47,453 nt of DNA. It comes from Gallionellaceae bacterium (GTDB taxonomy: Bacteria; Pseudomonadota; Gammaproteobacteria; Burkholderiales; Thiobacillaceae). Position 1 is the first letter of the stretch. Every line of letters begins with the position of its first letter. Below, in pieces: positions 8,283 through 17,628 of the stretch. Both the position numbers and the translations under genes were made by a program. The stretch spans positions 1 to 47,453 of the forward strand of contig JAQTLN010000028.1 in the NCBI GenBank assembly GCA_028714875.1, given 5' to 3'. The notes under the pieces were generated by a model. It did not search any database and was not told where the DNA came from. It worked only from the letters and a program-made list of their open reading frames with translations.

Positions 8283-8425
8283 TTCAATCTCCTCGTAAAT
8301 GCGATATTTGTCATTGTTGTCGAATGTGTCGTTTATATCAACAATTTTATTGTTTGTAGTACATTGTTTCCAGGCGTCGTTGCGTCATAGCATTGCCTTC
8401 CGTTCCACTTTTCCGGTCATCAACG
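8283..8425. promoter_or_regulatory. AT-rich divergent promoter region
   Basis: A 143-bp gap between the minus-strand HTH-receiver gene and the plus-strand Rieske gene. The part near 8310-8370 is clearly AT-richer than its surroundings, with several TTGT and ATTG runs. That is the expected look of back-to-back promoters and of a target for the adjacent HTH protein. No single promoter can be fixed by eye. Confidence 0.35.
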
Positions 8426-8806
8426 ATGCCTACACTTCCCGCGAATACAGGCGCACCCCCGATTCCTCCCGAGCCGATCTGCCAGTCGGCGGCGGTCGTA
8501 GAGGGGGGGAGCGGCTTTCGTTTTGAAGTGGATTGGCATGGCACGCGGTCAGCGGCTTTTGTCATCCGCCATCACGGCCGTGCCCACGCCTACCTGAACC
8601 GCTGTGGCCATGTGCCGGTGGAACTCGACTGGCAGCCGGGTGAGTTCTTCGATGGCACTCGGCTATACTTGGTCTGCGCCACCCACGGCGCGCTTTACGA
8701 CCCCACCTCCGGCGCCTGCCTGGGCGGTCGTTGCGAGGGCCGGGGGCTGGTGGCGCTGCCCATCGAAGAACGCGATGGACACCTCTTTCTCATCAAGGAA
8801 TATTGA
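8426..8806 (+). CDS. Rieske [2Fe-2S] domain protein
   Basis: A soluble 126-aa protein with one Rieske domain. Cluster ligands are C60-G-H62 (NRCGH) and C84-A-T-H87 (VCATHGALY), spaced as in bacterial Rieske ferredoxins. The rest is an all-beta scaffold without membrane segments. The ATG at 8426 is preferred to an upstream TTG at 8393. The stop is followed immediately by the S49 peptidase start, so the two are co-transcribed. In many betaproteobacteria such a small Rieske gene stands between a Gph-like HAD gene and an S49 peptidase. Its redox partner is unknown. Confidence 0.88.
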   Translation: MPTLPANTGAPPIPPEPICQSAAVVEGGSGFRFEVDWHGTRSAAFVIRHHGRAHAYLNRCGHVPVELDWQPGEFFDGTRLYLVCATHGALYDPTSGACLGGRCEGRGLVALPIEERDGHLFLIKEY

Positions 8807-9745
8807 ATGTCGACCGACGACAACGCCGAAAAGGGCGCGCTCGAACGCCTGTTACTGGCCCATCTGGAGGAGCAGCGCAAGACCCGGCGCTGGAGCCTGC
8901 TGTTCAAGTCACTGGGCTTTATCTGGTTGTTTGCCGTGGTGCTTCTGGTGGTTTTCCACGAAGACGGGAATTTCTCTTCCGTGCGGCCGCATACCGCGCT
9001 GATCGACCTGAAGGGGGAAATCGGCGGCAGCGACGGCGTCACCGCCGATGCGCTGGTCGCATCGTTGAATGCCGCTTTCGAAGACAAGCATTCAGTCGCC
9101 GTGGTGCTGCGCATCAACAGTCCCGGCGGCAGTCCGGTCCAGGCCGGTCAGGTTTACGACGAGATCCGCCGCCTGCGCCACAAGAATCCGACGATTCCGT
9201 TCTACGTGGTGGTGGACGACATCTGTGCCTCCGGCGGCTATTACATCGCCGCCGCCGCTGACAAGATATTCGTCGACAAGGCTTCTCTGGTCGGCTCCAT
9301 CGGCGTGTTGATGGATGGCTTTGGTTTTACCGAGGGGATGAAGAAACTGGGTGTGGAGCGCCGCTTGCTCACCGCCGGTGAGAACAAGGGCTTCCTCGAT
9401 CCCTTTTTGCCGGTGGAGCCGGGGCAGGTGGCCCATGCCCGCGCCATGCTGGCCGAGGTGCACGAGCAATTCATTCAGGTGGTGCGCCAGGGACGCGGCA
9501 AGCGCTTGAAGGAAACCCCGGATATGTTCAGCGGCCTGATCTGGAGCGGCACACGCAGTATCGAACTGGGCCTGGCCGATGCTTTGGGCAGCCTGGACTA
9601 TGTCGCGCGGGAAGTGGTCAAGGCGGAAGACATCGTCGACTACTCGCCGCAGGAGAGCATCGCCGACCGCTTGGCGCGTCGTATCGGCAGCGCGATGGGC
9701 GATGCCGTGCGGCCATGGGCGAAGGACAATATCCGGGTGCGTTGA
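8807..9745 (+). CDS. S49 family signal-peptide peptidase (short SppA type)
   Basis: A membrane-anchored serine protease of the ClpP/crotonase fold, 312 aa, expected to degrade cleaved signal peptides or other membrane peptides. A cytoplasmic N-terminal stretch precedes one membrane segment at about residues 31-50. The catalytic domain follows on the periplasmic side. The nucleophile is probably S142 in CASGGYYIAA, and the Lys of the Ser-Lys dyad is probably K194 in the GENKGF segment. NSPGGSP near residue 104 is the usual oxyanion-loop motif. The length matches the short, single-domain SppA class rather than the duplicated 600-aa E. coli form. The stop overlaps the next small gene. Confidence 0.92.
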   Translation: MSTDDNAEKGALERLLLAHLEEQRKTRRWSLLFKSLGFIWLFAVVLLVVFHEDGNFSSVRPHTALIDLKGEIGGSDGVTADALVASLNAAFEDKHSVAVVLRINSPGGSPVQAGQVYDEIRRLRHKNPTIPFYVVVDDICASGGYYIAAAADKIFVDKASLVGSIGVLMDGFGFTEGMKKLGVERRLLTAGENKGFLDPFLPVEPGQVAHARAMLAEVHEQFIQVVRQGRGKRLKETPDMFSGLIWSGTRSIELGLADALGSLDYVAREVVKAEDIVDYSPQESIADRLARRIGSAMGDAVRPWAKDNIRVR

Positions 9746-9987
9746 TGTCCGGCGACTACCTTCCGATTGCCTGCGCCGTCCACGAGCGCCTGGAGTTCGC
9801 CGTGCTGCGCCGACGCCACTTGCAACTTACCTGGTTGGGCGCGGATGGCCGCTCGCAATGCTGTGAACAGGTGCTGCCGCTCGACGTGGAAACACGCGCC
9901 GGCGCCGAATGGCTGACCATCAAGCGCCCGAGCGGCGAAATCGAGGTTGTGCGCCTCGACCACATCCGCTCAGCCGTCGAGTGCTGA
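9745..9987 (+). CDS. rof: Rof-like Rho-binding antiterminator
   Basis: An 80-aa protein resembling Rof/YaeO, which binds Rho and blocks termination. Family hallmarks present are YLPIAC near the N-terminus, an HERLEFA segment (HDxLE-type helix), an LQLTW strand, a central linker, then EWLTIK and VVRLDHIRS near the end. These follow the order seen in E. coli Rof (Y-PI-C, LE-A, L-LD-I). The start overlaps the S49 stop as TGATG, so translation is probably coupled. Similarity is judged by eye from short motifs, so the assignment is fairly but not fully secure. Confidence 0.68.
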   Translation: MSGDYLPIACAVHERLEFAVLRRRHLQLTWLGADGRSQCCEQVLPLDVETRAGAEWLTIKRPSGEIEVVRLDHIRSAVEC

Positions 9988-10017
9988 CCTTTCGGCCAAC
10001 GCTCGGTGGGGCGGAGT

Positions 10018-10200
10018 TCAGGATTGGTGAGCGCTATCCCGTGAGCGCGGGAGCGTCATCTCTTGTGGCTTGGCGAAACCGTGGTAAAGCAGGGTCAATG
10101 CCTGTCCCAGCACGAGGAAGATGATCGCCGAGATCGCCAGAGCGGCAATCGCCGAGGTTGATGCGATGAGGATGAGGACCGAGCCGATAAGCCATTCCAT
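10018..10200 (-). CDS. Small hydrophobic membrane protein of unknown function
   Basis: A 60-aa protein: MEWLIGSVLILIASTSAIAA, a second hydrophobic stretch (ISAIIFLVLGQALTLLYHGF), and a short basic, polar tail. It looks like one long or two short membrane helices with the C-terminus in the cytoplasm. The ATG at 10200 is chosen over an upstream start at 10236 because GGAG lies six bases before it. I do not recognise a family. It is divergent from a hybrid sensor kinase, and a 12-bp palindrome lies in the shared upstream region. It could be a small modulator of that kinase, but nothing in the sequence proves this. Confidence 0.6.
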   Translation of the reverse strand: MEWLIGSVLILIASTSAIAALAISAIIFLVLGQALTLLYHGFAKPQEMTLPRSRDSAHQS

Positions 10201-10269
10201 GATGTGCTCCAGAAAAAAGTTTGTCCGCTCCTCCAAGCCTGTCCATTCGTGGGAACTCTTTACTTGGCG

Positions 10270-10297
10270 AATATAAGGATACGCTTATCCTTATATT
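10270..10297. promoter_or_regulatory. Perfect 12-bp AT-rich palindrome, candidate operator
   Basis: AATATAAGGATA at 10270-10281 and TATCCTTATATT at 10286-10297 are exact inverted copies around CGCT. There is no T-run after it and it lies between divergent starts, so it looks like a repressor operator or promoter-overlapping site rather than a terminator. The binding protein is unknown. Confidence 0.55.
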
Positions 10298-10441
10298 GCC
10301 GCGGGCAGCGCGCGCTGGGAGATCAATAATCGTATGCTGCGTAGCAACAAAGCCACAGCCTGGGCTTTTCATCCCATACGCCCTGGCGGCGTGCCGCGCT
10401 AACATGACCCCCCCTCCCCAGTTCTCTCTCAAGCCCACCCA

Positions 10442-13072
10442 GTGATCGCCCGCAATGCGCTGCTCGCCCGCAAGCTGATCTTCACGGTCGGTGCCGGTTT
10501 CGCTCTGGCGCTGGTCTTGATCGTGGCGTTGACGGTTCTGGGGGTGCGCCAGTTGGCGGAGACCAACGCGAACCTGGAAGCGATCGTCCACGAAAACAGT
10601 GTGAAATCGCGCCTGGCCAGCCAGATGCGCGACATCCTGCGTGACCGTGCCATTTCCATGCTGTCCATCGTGGTGATGAGCGATCCCTTCGATAAAGACC
10701 AGGAGATGCTGCATTTTTATGAGTACGGCTCGACTTACCAGACGGTGCGTCTGCAATTGGAGCCCAAGCTCAAGTATCCGGAAGAAGTGGCGGTATTGGC
10801 GCGTATCGACCGGCTGACTCGGGCTAACCAGCCGGTGATGGTGCGTACCGTGGATTTGGGAGTGGAGGGTTACACCTTTTTGGCCTTTGATCTGCTGCAG
10901 AAAGAAGGCATTCCCTTGCAGCGCGATCTGGTCAAGGAACTGGACGAACTGATCCGCATCCAGCGTGAGATGAGCGGGCGGGCCGCCGACAAGGCGCACA
11001 GCAGTTATGAGCAGACCCGCTGGTTGATGATCCTGCTCGGTTTTCTCGCCGCGTTGGTGGCCGCCATCGTGGCCTGGGTGGTCATTCAGCGCAGCGCGCG
11101 TCTGGCCGCCATCACCGAACGCGAACGCACCAAGTTCCAGACCCTGTTCGAAACCAATAGCGACGGCATCGTGATTCTCGATCGGAACGGTTTCACGGAC
11201 TGCAACCCGGCCATGCTGGAGATGTTCCATTTGCGTCGGGTGGAAGATTTCCTGTCGCGCCGGCCGGAAGATCTGGGTGTGGTGAATCAGCCCTGCGGCA
11301 CGACTTCCGTGGTCCTGGCGCAACGCCAGATTCAGGAGGCGGTGAAACAGGGCCATACCGTGTTCGACTGGACCGCGCGGCGCCCGGATGGCAGCACCTT
11401 CCCGGCCGAGATCGCGCTGCACGCCATGACGCTGGATGGACGCCCGGTGATTCAGGCCATCATGCGCGACGTCTCCGCGCAGAAAGAGGCCGAGGCCGCG
11501 CTCAAGGCCGCGCGCGATGCCGCGCTGGAAGCGACGGAAATGAAATCGCAGTTCGTGGCGAACGTGAGCCACGAGATTCGCACCCCGATGAACGGCATTC
11601 TGGGCATGACCCGCCTGCTGCTGGCTAGCCCTCTCAGCTCCCGGCAACTGGAATATGCCGAGGCCATTTCCCGTTCCGCCGAGGCGTTGATGCGCATCAT
11701 CAACGATCTACTGGATTTCTCGAAAATCGAGGCCGGGCAACTGAGCCTGGAGGAGATCGACTTCGATCTCCATGCCTTGCTGAAGGATGTGCTGGCGCTC
11801 TACCGCCCGCGCGCGGATGCCAAAGGCCTGGCCCTGCGCCTGGAAAAAACCGGTGACTTGCCCAACTGGGTGCGCGGCGACCCGCTCCGGCTACGCCAGA
11901 TTCTGCTTAATCTGCTGGATAACGCGATCAAGTTCACCCAGCAAGGCGCGGTCGTTCTGGCGGCCGATGCTTTGGCAGGCGAGATGATTCAATTCGCCGT
12001 GCGCGACAGTGGCATCGGCATTCCGCTTGCCGTGCGGGAACACATCTTTCAGGCGTTCGCGCAGGCCGACGGCTCGGTCAGCCGGAAATTTGGCGGCACC
12101 GGCCTGGGGTTGGCCATCTGCCGCCAGTTGACGGGGCTGATGGGGGGCGAACTCACGCTGGAAAGCACGCCAGACCAGGGCAGTACCTTCTGCTTCTCTC
12201 TGCATCTTGCCCGCGGCCAGCCACCCAACCGCCGCTTGTCCGACCTGGGCGACCAGCCCGAAGCCGGGCCGCCGCAATTTCCCGGCGTGCGCGTCCTGGT
12301 GGCGGAAGACAACCCGGTCAACCAGAAGCTGGTCGGGTTCATGCTCGAAGATTGCGGCGTGAAGGTGCTGTGCGCGGATAACGGCAAGGCGGCATTCGAA
12401 CTGCTGGAACACGAGCAAGTAGATCTGGTGTTGATGGACTGCCAGATGCCCGAATGGGACGGCATGACCGCCACCCGCGCCATCCGCGCGCGGGAACAGC
12501 AACAAAACAGCCCTCGTTTGCCCATCCTGGCGCTATCGGCCAATGCCATGCCTGGTTTCGAGGAAACCTGTCGCGAGGCGGGCATGGATGCCTATCTGGG
12601 AAAACCGCTGCAAGCGGAAGCGCTGAGCGCCGCCTTGCAGCGCTGGCTGCCGGGACGCGGTCGCGCCAATGTCCCGTCACAGCCCGAAGCCCCCCTGGCC
12701 GCCGCGACAGAAGCTTCCTTTGACCAGGCGAAGATCTACCGCTTGTGCCGTGGTGACGCGCGCAAAGTGGAAGAAATGCTGTCGCTGTTTCTCAGCAGCA
12801 GTGAAGAACTGCTCACGCAGCTCGCGCAGGCCCTGGCCGCGAATGACCTTCCCCTAGCCGCGCGGCAAGCGCACCAGATCAAGGGCGCCACCGCCTATCT
12901 CGGTGCCGACGCGGCCACCACCCTGGTCAGCGAAGTCGAGGCCAGCGCCAAGGCCGGCGACCTGGAGGCCTGCCTGTCCGCGCAGGAAGACCTGGAAGCC
13001 GCGTTCATTCGCCTGTTGATCGCCATCCGTCAGGAACTGGAACGCTTGCAGCCGGACGAACCCGCTGCCTGA
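10442..13072 (+). CDS. Membrane hybrid sensor histidine kinase (PAS-HisKA-HATPase-REC-Hpt)
   Basis: An 876-aa phosphorelay kinase. TM1 is about residues 12-34 and TM2 about 193-215, bracketing a periplasmic helical sensor (about 35-190). A PAS domain covers about 231-345. HisKA carries H377 in [12 protein letters not shown]. The ATPase domain has DNAIKF, DSGIGI and GGTGLGL. The receiver has AEDNPVN, LMDCQMP (phospho-Asp) and YLGKPL. A C-terminal Hpt has HQIKGA. All catalytic residues look intact, so phosphate could travel His-Asp-His within one protein to an unlinked regulator. Translation seems to start at GTG 10442. The next gene, serS, has its own promoter-like box, so the kinase is probably monocistronic. 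Confidence 0.93.
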   Translation: MIARNALLARKLIFTVGAGFALALVLIVALTVLGVRQLAETNANLEAIVHENSVKSRLASQMRDILRDRAISMLSIVVMSDPFDKDQEMLHFYEYGSTYQTVRLQLEPKLKYPEEVAVLARIDRLTRANQPVMVRTVDLGVEGYTFLAFDLLQKEGIPLQRDLVKELDELIRIQREMSGRAADKAHSSYEQTRWLMILLGFLAALVAAIVAWVVIQRSARLAAITERERTKFQTLFETNSDGIVILDRNGFTDCNPAMLEMFHLRRVEDFLSRRPEDLGVVNQPCGTTSVVLAQRQIQEAVKQGHTVFDWTARRPDGSTFPAEIALHAMTLDGRPVIQAIMRDVSAQKEAEAALKAARDAALEATEMKSQFVANVSHEIRTPMNGILGMTRLLLASPLSSRQLEYAEAISRSAEALMRIINDLLDFSKIEAGQLSLEEIDFDLHALLKDVLALYRPRADAKGLALRLEKTGDLPNWVRGDPLRLRQILLNLLDNAIKFTQQGAVVLAADALAGEMIQFAVRDSGIGIPLAVREHIFQAFAQADGSVSRKFGGTGLGLAICRQLTGLMGGELTLESTPDQGSTFCFSLHLARGQPPNRRLSDLGDQPEAGPPQFPGVRVLVAEDNPVNQKLVGFMLEDCGVKVLCADNGKAAFELLEHEQVDLVLMDCQMPEWDGMTATRAIRAREQQQNSPRLPILALSANAMPGFEETCREAGMDAYLGKPLQAEALSAALQRWLPGRGRANVPSQPEAPLAAATEASFDQAKIYRLCRGDARKVEEMLSLFLSSSEELLTQLAQALAANDLPLAARQAHQIKGATAYLGADAATTLVSEVEASAKAGDLEACLSAQEDLEAAFIRLLIAIRQELERLQPDEPAA

Positions 13073-13122
13073 GCCGGTAAAAATCCGAACACCCGCCAAC
13101 AGAGCGCGGCCGCTTGCGCGGG

Positions 13123-14443
<1,321 letters not shown>

Positions 14444-14445
<2 letters not shown>

Positions 14446-14467
14446 GGGTGACCGGCCGGTCGCCCCT
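14444..14467. repeat. GC-rich palindrome at the serS 3' end
   Basis: Arms 14444-14455 and 14456-14467 are inverted copies with 11 of 12 positions matching (AGGGGTGACCGG / CCGGTCGCCCCT). It overlaps the serS stop and lies between convergent serS and mltF. There is no T-run, so it is either a weak bidirectional terminator or a dispersed repeat of the GGGGCGACCGG kind. Confidence 0.6.
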
Positions 14468-14472
14468 ACGGG

Positions 14473-15858
14473 CTACAGCCCGCCGAAGAAGCCCCGATAC
14501 GGCTTCTCGTACTTGGCCAGGATGTCGTAATAGATGCGCACGTTCTCGACGAAAGCGCGCGCCTCGCCGCCCCGCGCATAGCCGTACTTCAGCTTCGAGG
14601 CATATTTGCCTCGGCTGAGCAGGGGCAACACATCCTTGAGGTCATTCCAGGCGTTCGGGTCGCGCCCCAGTTTTAGCGCCAGCGCGCGCGCATCCTGGAC
14701 ATGCCCCATGCCGAGGTTGTAGGCGGCCAGCGCCATCCAGATGCGGTCGGTATCGACGATCTCCTCCGGTAGCGCCGCCATCAAGGAAATGATGTAACGG
14801 GCGCCGCCCAGAATGCTCTCGCGTGGGTCCAGGCGATTTTTAACGCCCAATTGGTCGGCGGTGTCCTCTGTCAGCATCATGATGCCGCGCACCCCGGTGA
14901 AGGAAACCGCCTGCGCATTCCATTGCGACTCCTGATACGCCACCGCCGCCAGCAGGCGCCAATCCATGTCGGTTTCGCCCTGCGCCTTGTAGAAATGCGG
15001 CGCCAGGGAACGCAACAAGGTGCCGCGCTTTTCCAGCACGCCCAACACATCCGCCTCTTCCAGTTGTTGCACATGGCCGAAGTAACGCTCGCGCAAGCGC
15101 GCCAGATCGCCACTCTTTTCGCTTTCCTGAAAGAAGCGCATCACCTCGCGGGAGAAGCCCAGTCCCATGCGCGGGCCGATCAACCAGGCCTGCGGCAGGC
15201 TGTTGCCGAGGGCAAAGGTGCGAATCAGCGTCGGGTGGAAATTACGCGCGATATCGAAACTGTCGGAATCCGCGATGGCGCAGTCGCTCAGCCCCAACTC
15301 CACGCGCTCCAGCAATTCCTCCGAATTGGGCACATTCATCTCCGCCCACGTCAGCCCGGGCAGACGCCGCTTGAGCAAGCGCAGGCTCTCGACATGGCTG
15401 CTCTGCGCTACCACTTCCAGGCGCAGGCCGGCCAACTCCGCCGGCGTTTGCGGAAGCCGATTCGCTTGGCGGCAGACCACCCACTCCTTGACCTGGCCAT
15501 AGGTCGGGCCGAAACGAAGGCTTCTCCTGCGCTCATCCGTCGCGCTCAAGCCGGCCGCCGCGATATGGGCCTGGCCCTTTTTCATGACATTGAACAAATC
15601 CGACAAGGTCTCGGCCAGCACGAAGCGCACCTTCCAGCCCTGTTTTTCCGCGAACTGCGTCACCAGATCGTGCTCGAAACCCACCGGTTCGGATTTGGCA
15701 TTCAGGTAGTAGGTGGTCGGGCTGTTGCGCGTCACCACCACCAGCTCACCCGAATCCTCCGGGGCTGGAATGGGCGCGGGCGTGCAACCCGCCAGGCTCA
15801 AAGCCAGCACGGCCGACAGCAGAAAACCCCCGAAATAGTTGGACCAAGTCATTTGCAT
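14473..15858 (-). CDS. mltF: Membrane-bound lytic murein transglycosylase F
   Basis: A 461-aa lipoprotein that cleaves peptidoglycan glycan strands, forming 1,6-anhydro ends. A lipoprotein signal is clear: a hydrophobic run ending LALSLAGC with the lipidated Cys. An ABC-type solute-binding (SBP_3) module follows (about residues 40-270, with GFEHDLVTQFAEK and GLSATDERR). The C-terminal SLT domain contains the catalytic Glu in AVAYQESQWNA, then GVRGIMMLTEDTA and ALAAYNLGMGH. This SBP plus SLT order defines MltF. The likely start is ATG 15858 or 15852; an earlier in-frame start at 15936 would push the signal peptide too far inside. It is convergent with serS and divergent from the tRNA-Ser gene. 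Confidence 0.93.
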   Translation of the reverse strand: MQMTWSNYFGGFLLSAVLALSLAGCTPAPIPAPEDSGELVVVTRNSPTTYYLNAKSEPVGFEHDLVTQFAEKQGWKVRFVLAETLSDLFNVMKKGQAHIAAAGLSATDERRRSLRFGPTYGQVKEWVVCRQANRLPQTPAELAGLRLEVVAQSSHVESLRLLKRRLPGLTWAEMNVPNSEELLERVELGLSDCAIADSDSFDIARNFHPTLIRTFALGNSLPQAWLIGPRMGLGFSREVMRFFQESEKSGDLARLRERYFGHVQQLEEADVLGVLEKRGTLLRSLAPHFYKAQGETDMDWRLLAAVAYQESQWNAQAVSFTGVRGIMMLTEDTADQLGVKNRLDPRESILGGARYIISLMAALPEEIVDTDRIWMALAAYNLGMGHVQDARALALKLGRDPNAWNDLKDVLPLLSRGKYASKLKYGYARGGEARAFVENVRIYYDILAKYEKPYRGFFGGL

Positions 15859-15867
15859 TGCGCGCGT

Positions 15868-15895
15868 TTCGACCTGATGAGAATGTGGGTAGAAT
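15868..15895 (+). promoter_or_regulatory. Putative promoter of tRNA-Ser
   Basis: TAGAAT at 15890-15895 is a good -10 box, about 48 bp before the mature tRNA 5' end. TTCGAC at 15868-15873 is a partial -35 match with a 16-bp spacer. The surrounding GGTAGAATGC is identical to the box upstream of serS. Confidence 0.4.
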
Positions 15896-15942
15896 GCCGC
15901 CCTTTCCCGCATAAGGCCAGCCTTCGCGGGAAGCATAGACCC

Positions 15943-16032
15943 GGAGAGATGGCAGAGTGGTCGAATGCGCCGGATTCGAAATCCGGTTTAGTGCTTGCAC
16001 TAACGGGGGTTCGAATCCCCCTCTCTCCGCCA
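15943..16032 (+). tRNA. tRNA-Ser (anticodon CGA)
   Basis: A complete 90-nt class II tRNA. Acceptor arms GGAGAGA (15943-15949) and TCTCTCC (16022-16028) pair fully, followed by G73 and an encoded CCA. The anticodon stem CCGGA/TCCGG encloses the loop TTCGAAA, giving anticodon CGA for UCG codons. A long variable arm follows (TAGTGC ... GCACTA pairs), as expected for serine. The T arm is GGGGG-TTCGAAT-CCCCC. An integrase fragment starts 133 bp after the CCA, so this gene served as an integration site. Confidence 0.97.
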
Positions 16033-16105
16033 GTAACACCACCCAGCCCGCATAGGGCCTGGCAACTGGGCTTGTCGTAGGACAGCGTTTTTCCAGTGGT
16101 GTTAC
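16033..16105. repeat. 10-bp inverted repeat just after the tRNA
   Basis: GTAACACCAC at 16033-16042 is an exact inverted copy of GTGGTGTTAC at 16096-16105. The first arm abuts the tRNA CCA. It may be an integrase arm-type site or a tRNA transcription terminator; position favours the former, but this is inference. Confidence 0.45.
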
Positions 16106-16164
16106 AACGTGGTGTATCAAGCACCGGCAGCATTTTTTTCAAACTTTTTTGAAGAGATGCTGAC

Positions 16165-16549
16165 ATGAGTTATTTGGTATTCCACCACGGTTCCTACTAC
16201 TTGCAGCTACGCGTTCCCGGCGACCTCAAGTCGCGTCATGGCGCTGTCGTCCGCGTCAACCTGCAAACCCAGGAGTCCGTGCTCGCCAAAGTGCTGGCCT
16301 TGCGTTTGGCCAGTGACTGGCTCACCCGTTTTGATGCCGACCGTGCCATAGGCGCGCAGTCCGTTCCCTTGCCCACGAGGGACACCCCGGCGCCCACATC
16401 GCGGACGACTCCGCAGCCCCCCTCCAGCACCGCCCGAACCCAGCATCGCCGCGATTGAAGTCGGTCGCTCCCCGCCGGCCTCTGACTCGCCTTCGATGGA
16501 TGACCTGTACCGCATGTGGCATCGTCTCGACAACGACCGGGCATCCTGA
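16165..16549 (+). pseudogene. Truncated, frameshifted tyrosine-recombinase (integrase) N-terminus
   Basis: The reading frame from ATG 16165 gives MSYLVFHHGSYYLQLRVPGD, typical of the N-terminal arm-binding part of tRNA-targeting phage/ICE integrases. The frame closes at 16458 after 97 aa. Skipping one C in the C6 run at 16417-16422 restores a continuous frame through PPEPSIAAIEVGRSP and DDLYRMWHRLDNDR to about 16541, where the sequence changes to HsdR. The gene therefore carries both a +1 frameshift and a deletion of its core and catalytic domain, with none of the R-H-R-Y residues left. It cannot be an active integrase. Confidence 0.72.
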
Positions 16550-17241
16550 CCAAGCGCGACATCACCCAACAGAAGAAGACCGACGAGGCGCGCGAGCTGG
16601 CCATCCGCCAGATCATCAACTCGGCGGTGGTATCCGAGCAGGTCGTGGACATCTTCGACGCGGCTGGCCTGGACAAGCCCAACATCGGCATCCTCGACGA
16701 CGCCTTCCTGGCCAAGGTGCGGAACCTGCCGGAACGCAACCTGGCCGTGGAACTGCTGGAGCGCCTGCTGGAAGGTGAGATCAAATCCCGCTTCGCCGGC
16801 AACGTGGTGCAGGAGAAGAAGTTCTCCGAACTGCTCGCCAACGTGGTGAAGCGCTACCAGAACCGCGCCATCGAGACCGCCCAGGTCATCGAGGAACTGA
16901 TCGAGATGGCGAAGAAATTCCGCGCCGCCGCCAGCCGGGGCGAGGCGCTGGGCCTCACCGAGGACGAGGTGCGCTTCTACGACGCCCTCGCCGACAACGA
17001 ATCGGCGGTGCGGGAACTCAGCGACGCGACCCTGAAGAAAATCGCCCATGAACTGACCGTGAACTTGCGCGAGAACCTCAGCGTCGATTGGTCCGAACGC
17101 GAAAGCGTGCGCGCCAAGCTGCGTCTCATGGTCAAGCGCATCCTGCGCAAATACAAATACCCGCCCGACCAGCAGGAAGCGGCGGTGGAACTGGTGCTGC
17201 AACAGGCGCGGGCGCTGGGGGAAGCCTGGTCGGCCGCGTAG
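16543..17241 (+). pseudogene. HsdR C-terminal remnant (type I restriction enzyme, DUF3387 region)
   Basis: About 232 codons from ILTKRDITQQ to EAWSAA closely match the C-terminal third of type I restriction HsdR subunits: AIRQIINSAVVSEQVVDIFD, RYQNRAIETAQVIEELIE, LTEDEVRFYDALADNESAV, and a VKRILRKYKYPPD ending. The nuclease and helicase motor parts (about 800 residues) are absent, and no hsdM or hsdS is present. It begins abruptly at the junction with the integrase fragment. An ATG at 16516 is in frame but belongs to the junction region, so translation of a stable product is doubtful. It is a deletion scar of a restriction-modification island. Confidence 0.82.
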
Positions 17242-17350
17242 GCCGGGAGGCGCCCCGGACAGCATGGGCGATGCGCAGAAGCAGGGGTGCGCCCCCCATC
17301 GGACTGTGCCCCTCAAGAAATACATCGCAACCTGTTGATTCCAAATGAGG

Positions 17351-17409
17351 GTATAGCCGGCTTGCAGCCGGCGTCTTATCAAACTGACGGCCGCAAGCCG
17401 GCGCTACAC
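17351..17409. repeat. Dispersed GCCGGCGCTACA palindrome, copy 1
   Basis: Imperfect inverted arms (GTATAGCCGGCTTGC at 17351-17365; GCAAGCCGGCGCTACAC in the right arm). The right arm contains the exact 12-mer GCCGGCGCTACA at 17397-17408, which recurs at 42919 and 43616. This is a multi-copy intergenic repeat. Confidence 0.7.
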
Positions 17410-17605
17410 TCGGTACATCGGCCATGTTTCTGCGGCACGATTTGCGGCCGTGGGTTGATTACCCCGCTAACCAGGAAGGACGCAGCTTGCCGATGAAGGT
17501 GAAACAAGCAAAAATGCCGTCGCCGCCGGTGTTGCAGGGTGGCGTTACAATGTTTTCGTTGGAACAAACATCCTTAAATAATCAATTGGTTATGGATGAT
17601 TCCGA

Positions 17606-17628
17606 CGAATTCCCTCGCTCCGCCAGTA
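17606..17628 (+). repeat. Degenerate att-like copy of the tRNA-Ser 3' end
   Basis: CTCCGCCAGTA at 17618-17628 is identical to 16025-16035 (tRNA acceptor end, CCA and three following bases). CGAAT at 17606-17610 matches the T-loop segment upstream with nearly the same spacing. Together with the integrase fragment this suggests the far attachment site of the element, eroded by mutation. Confidence 0.5.
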
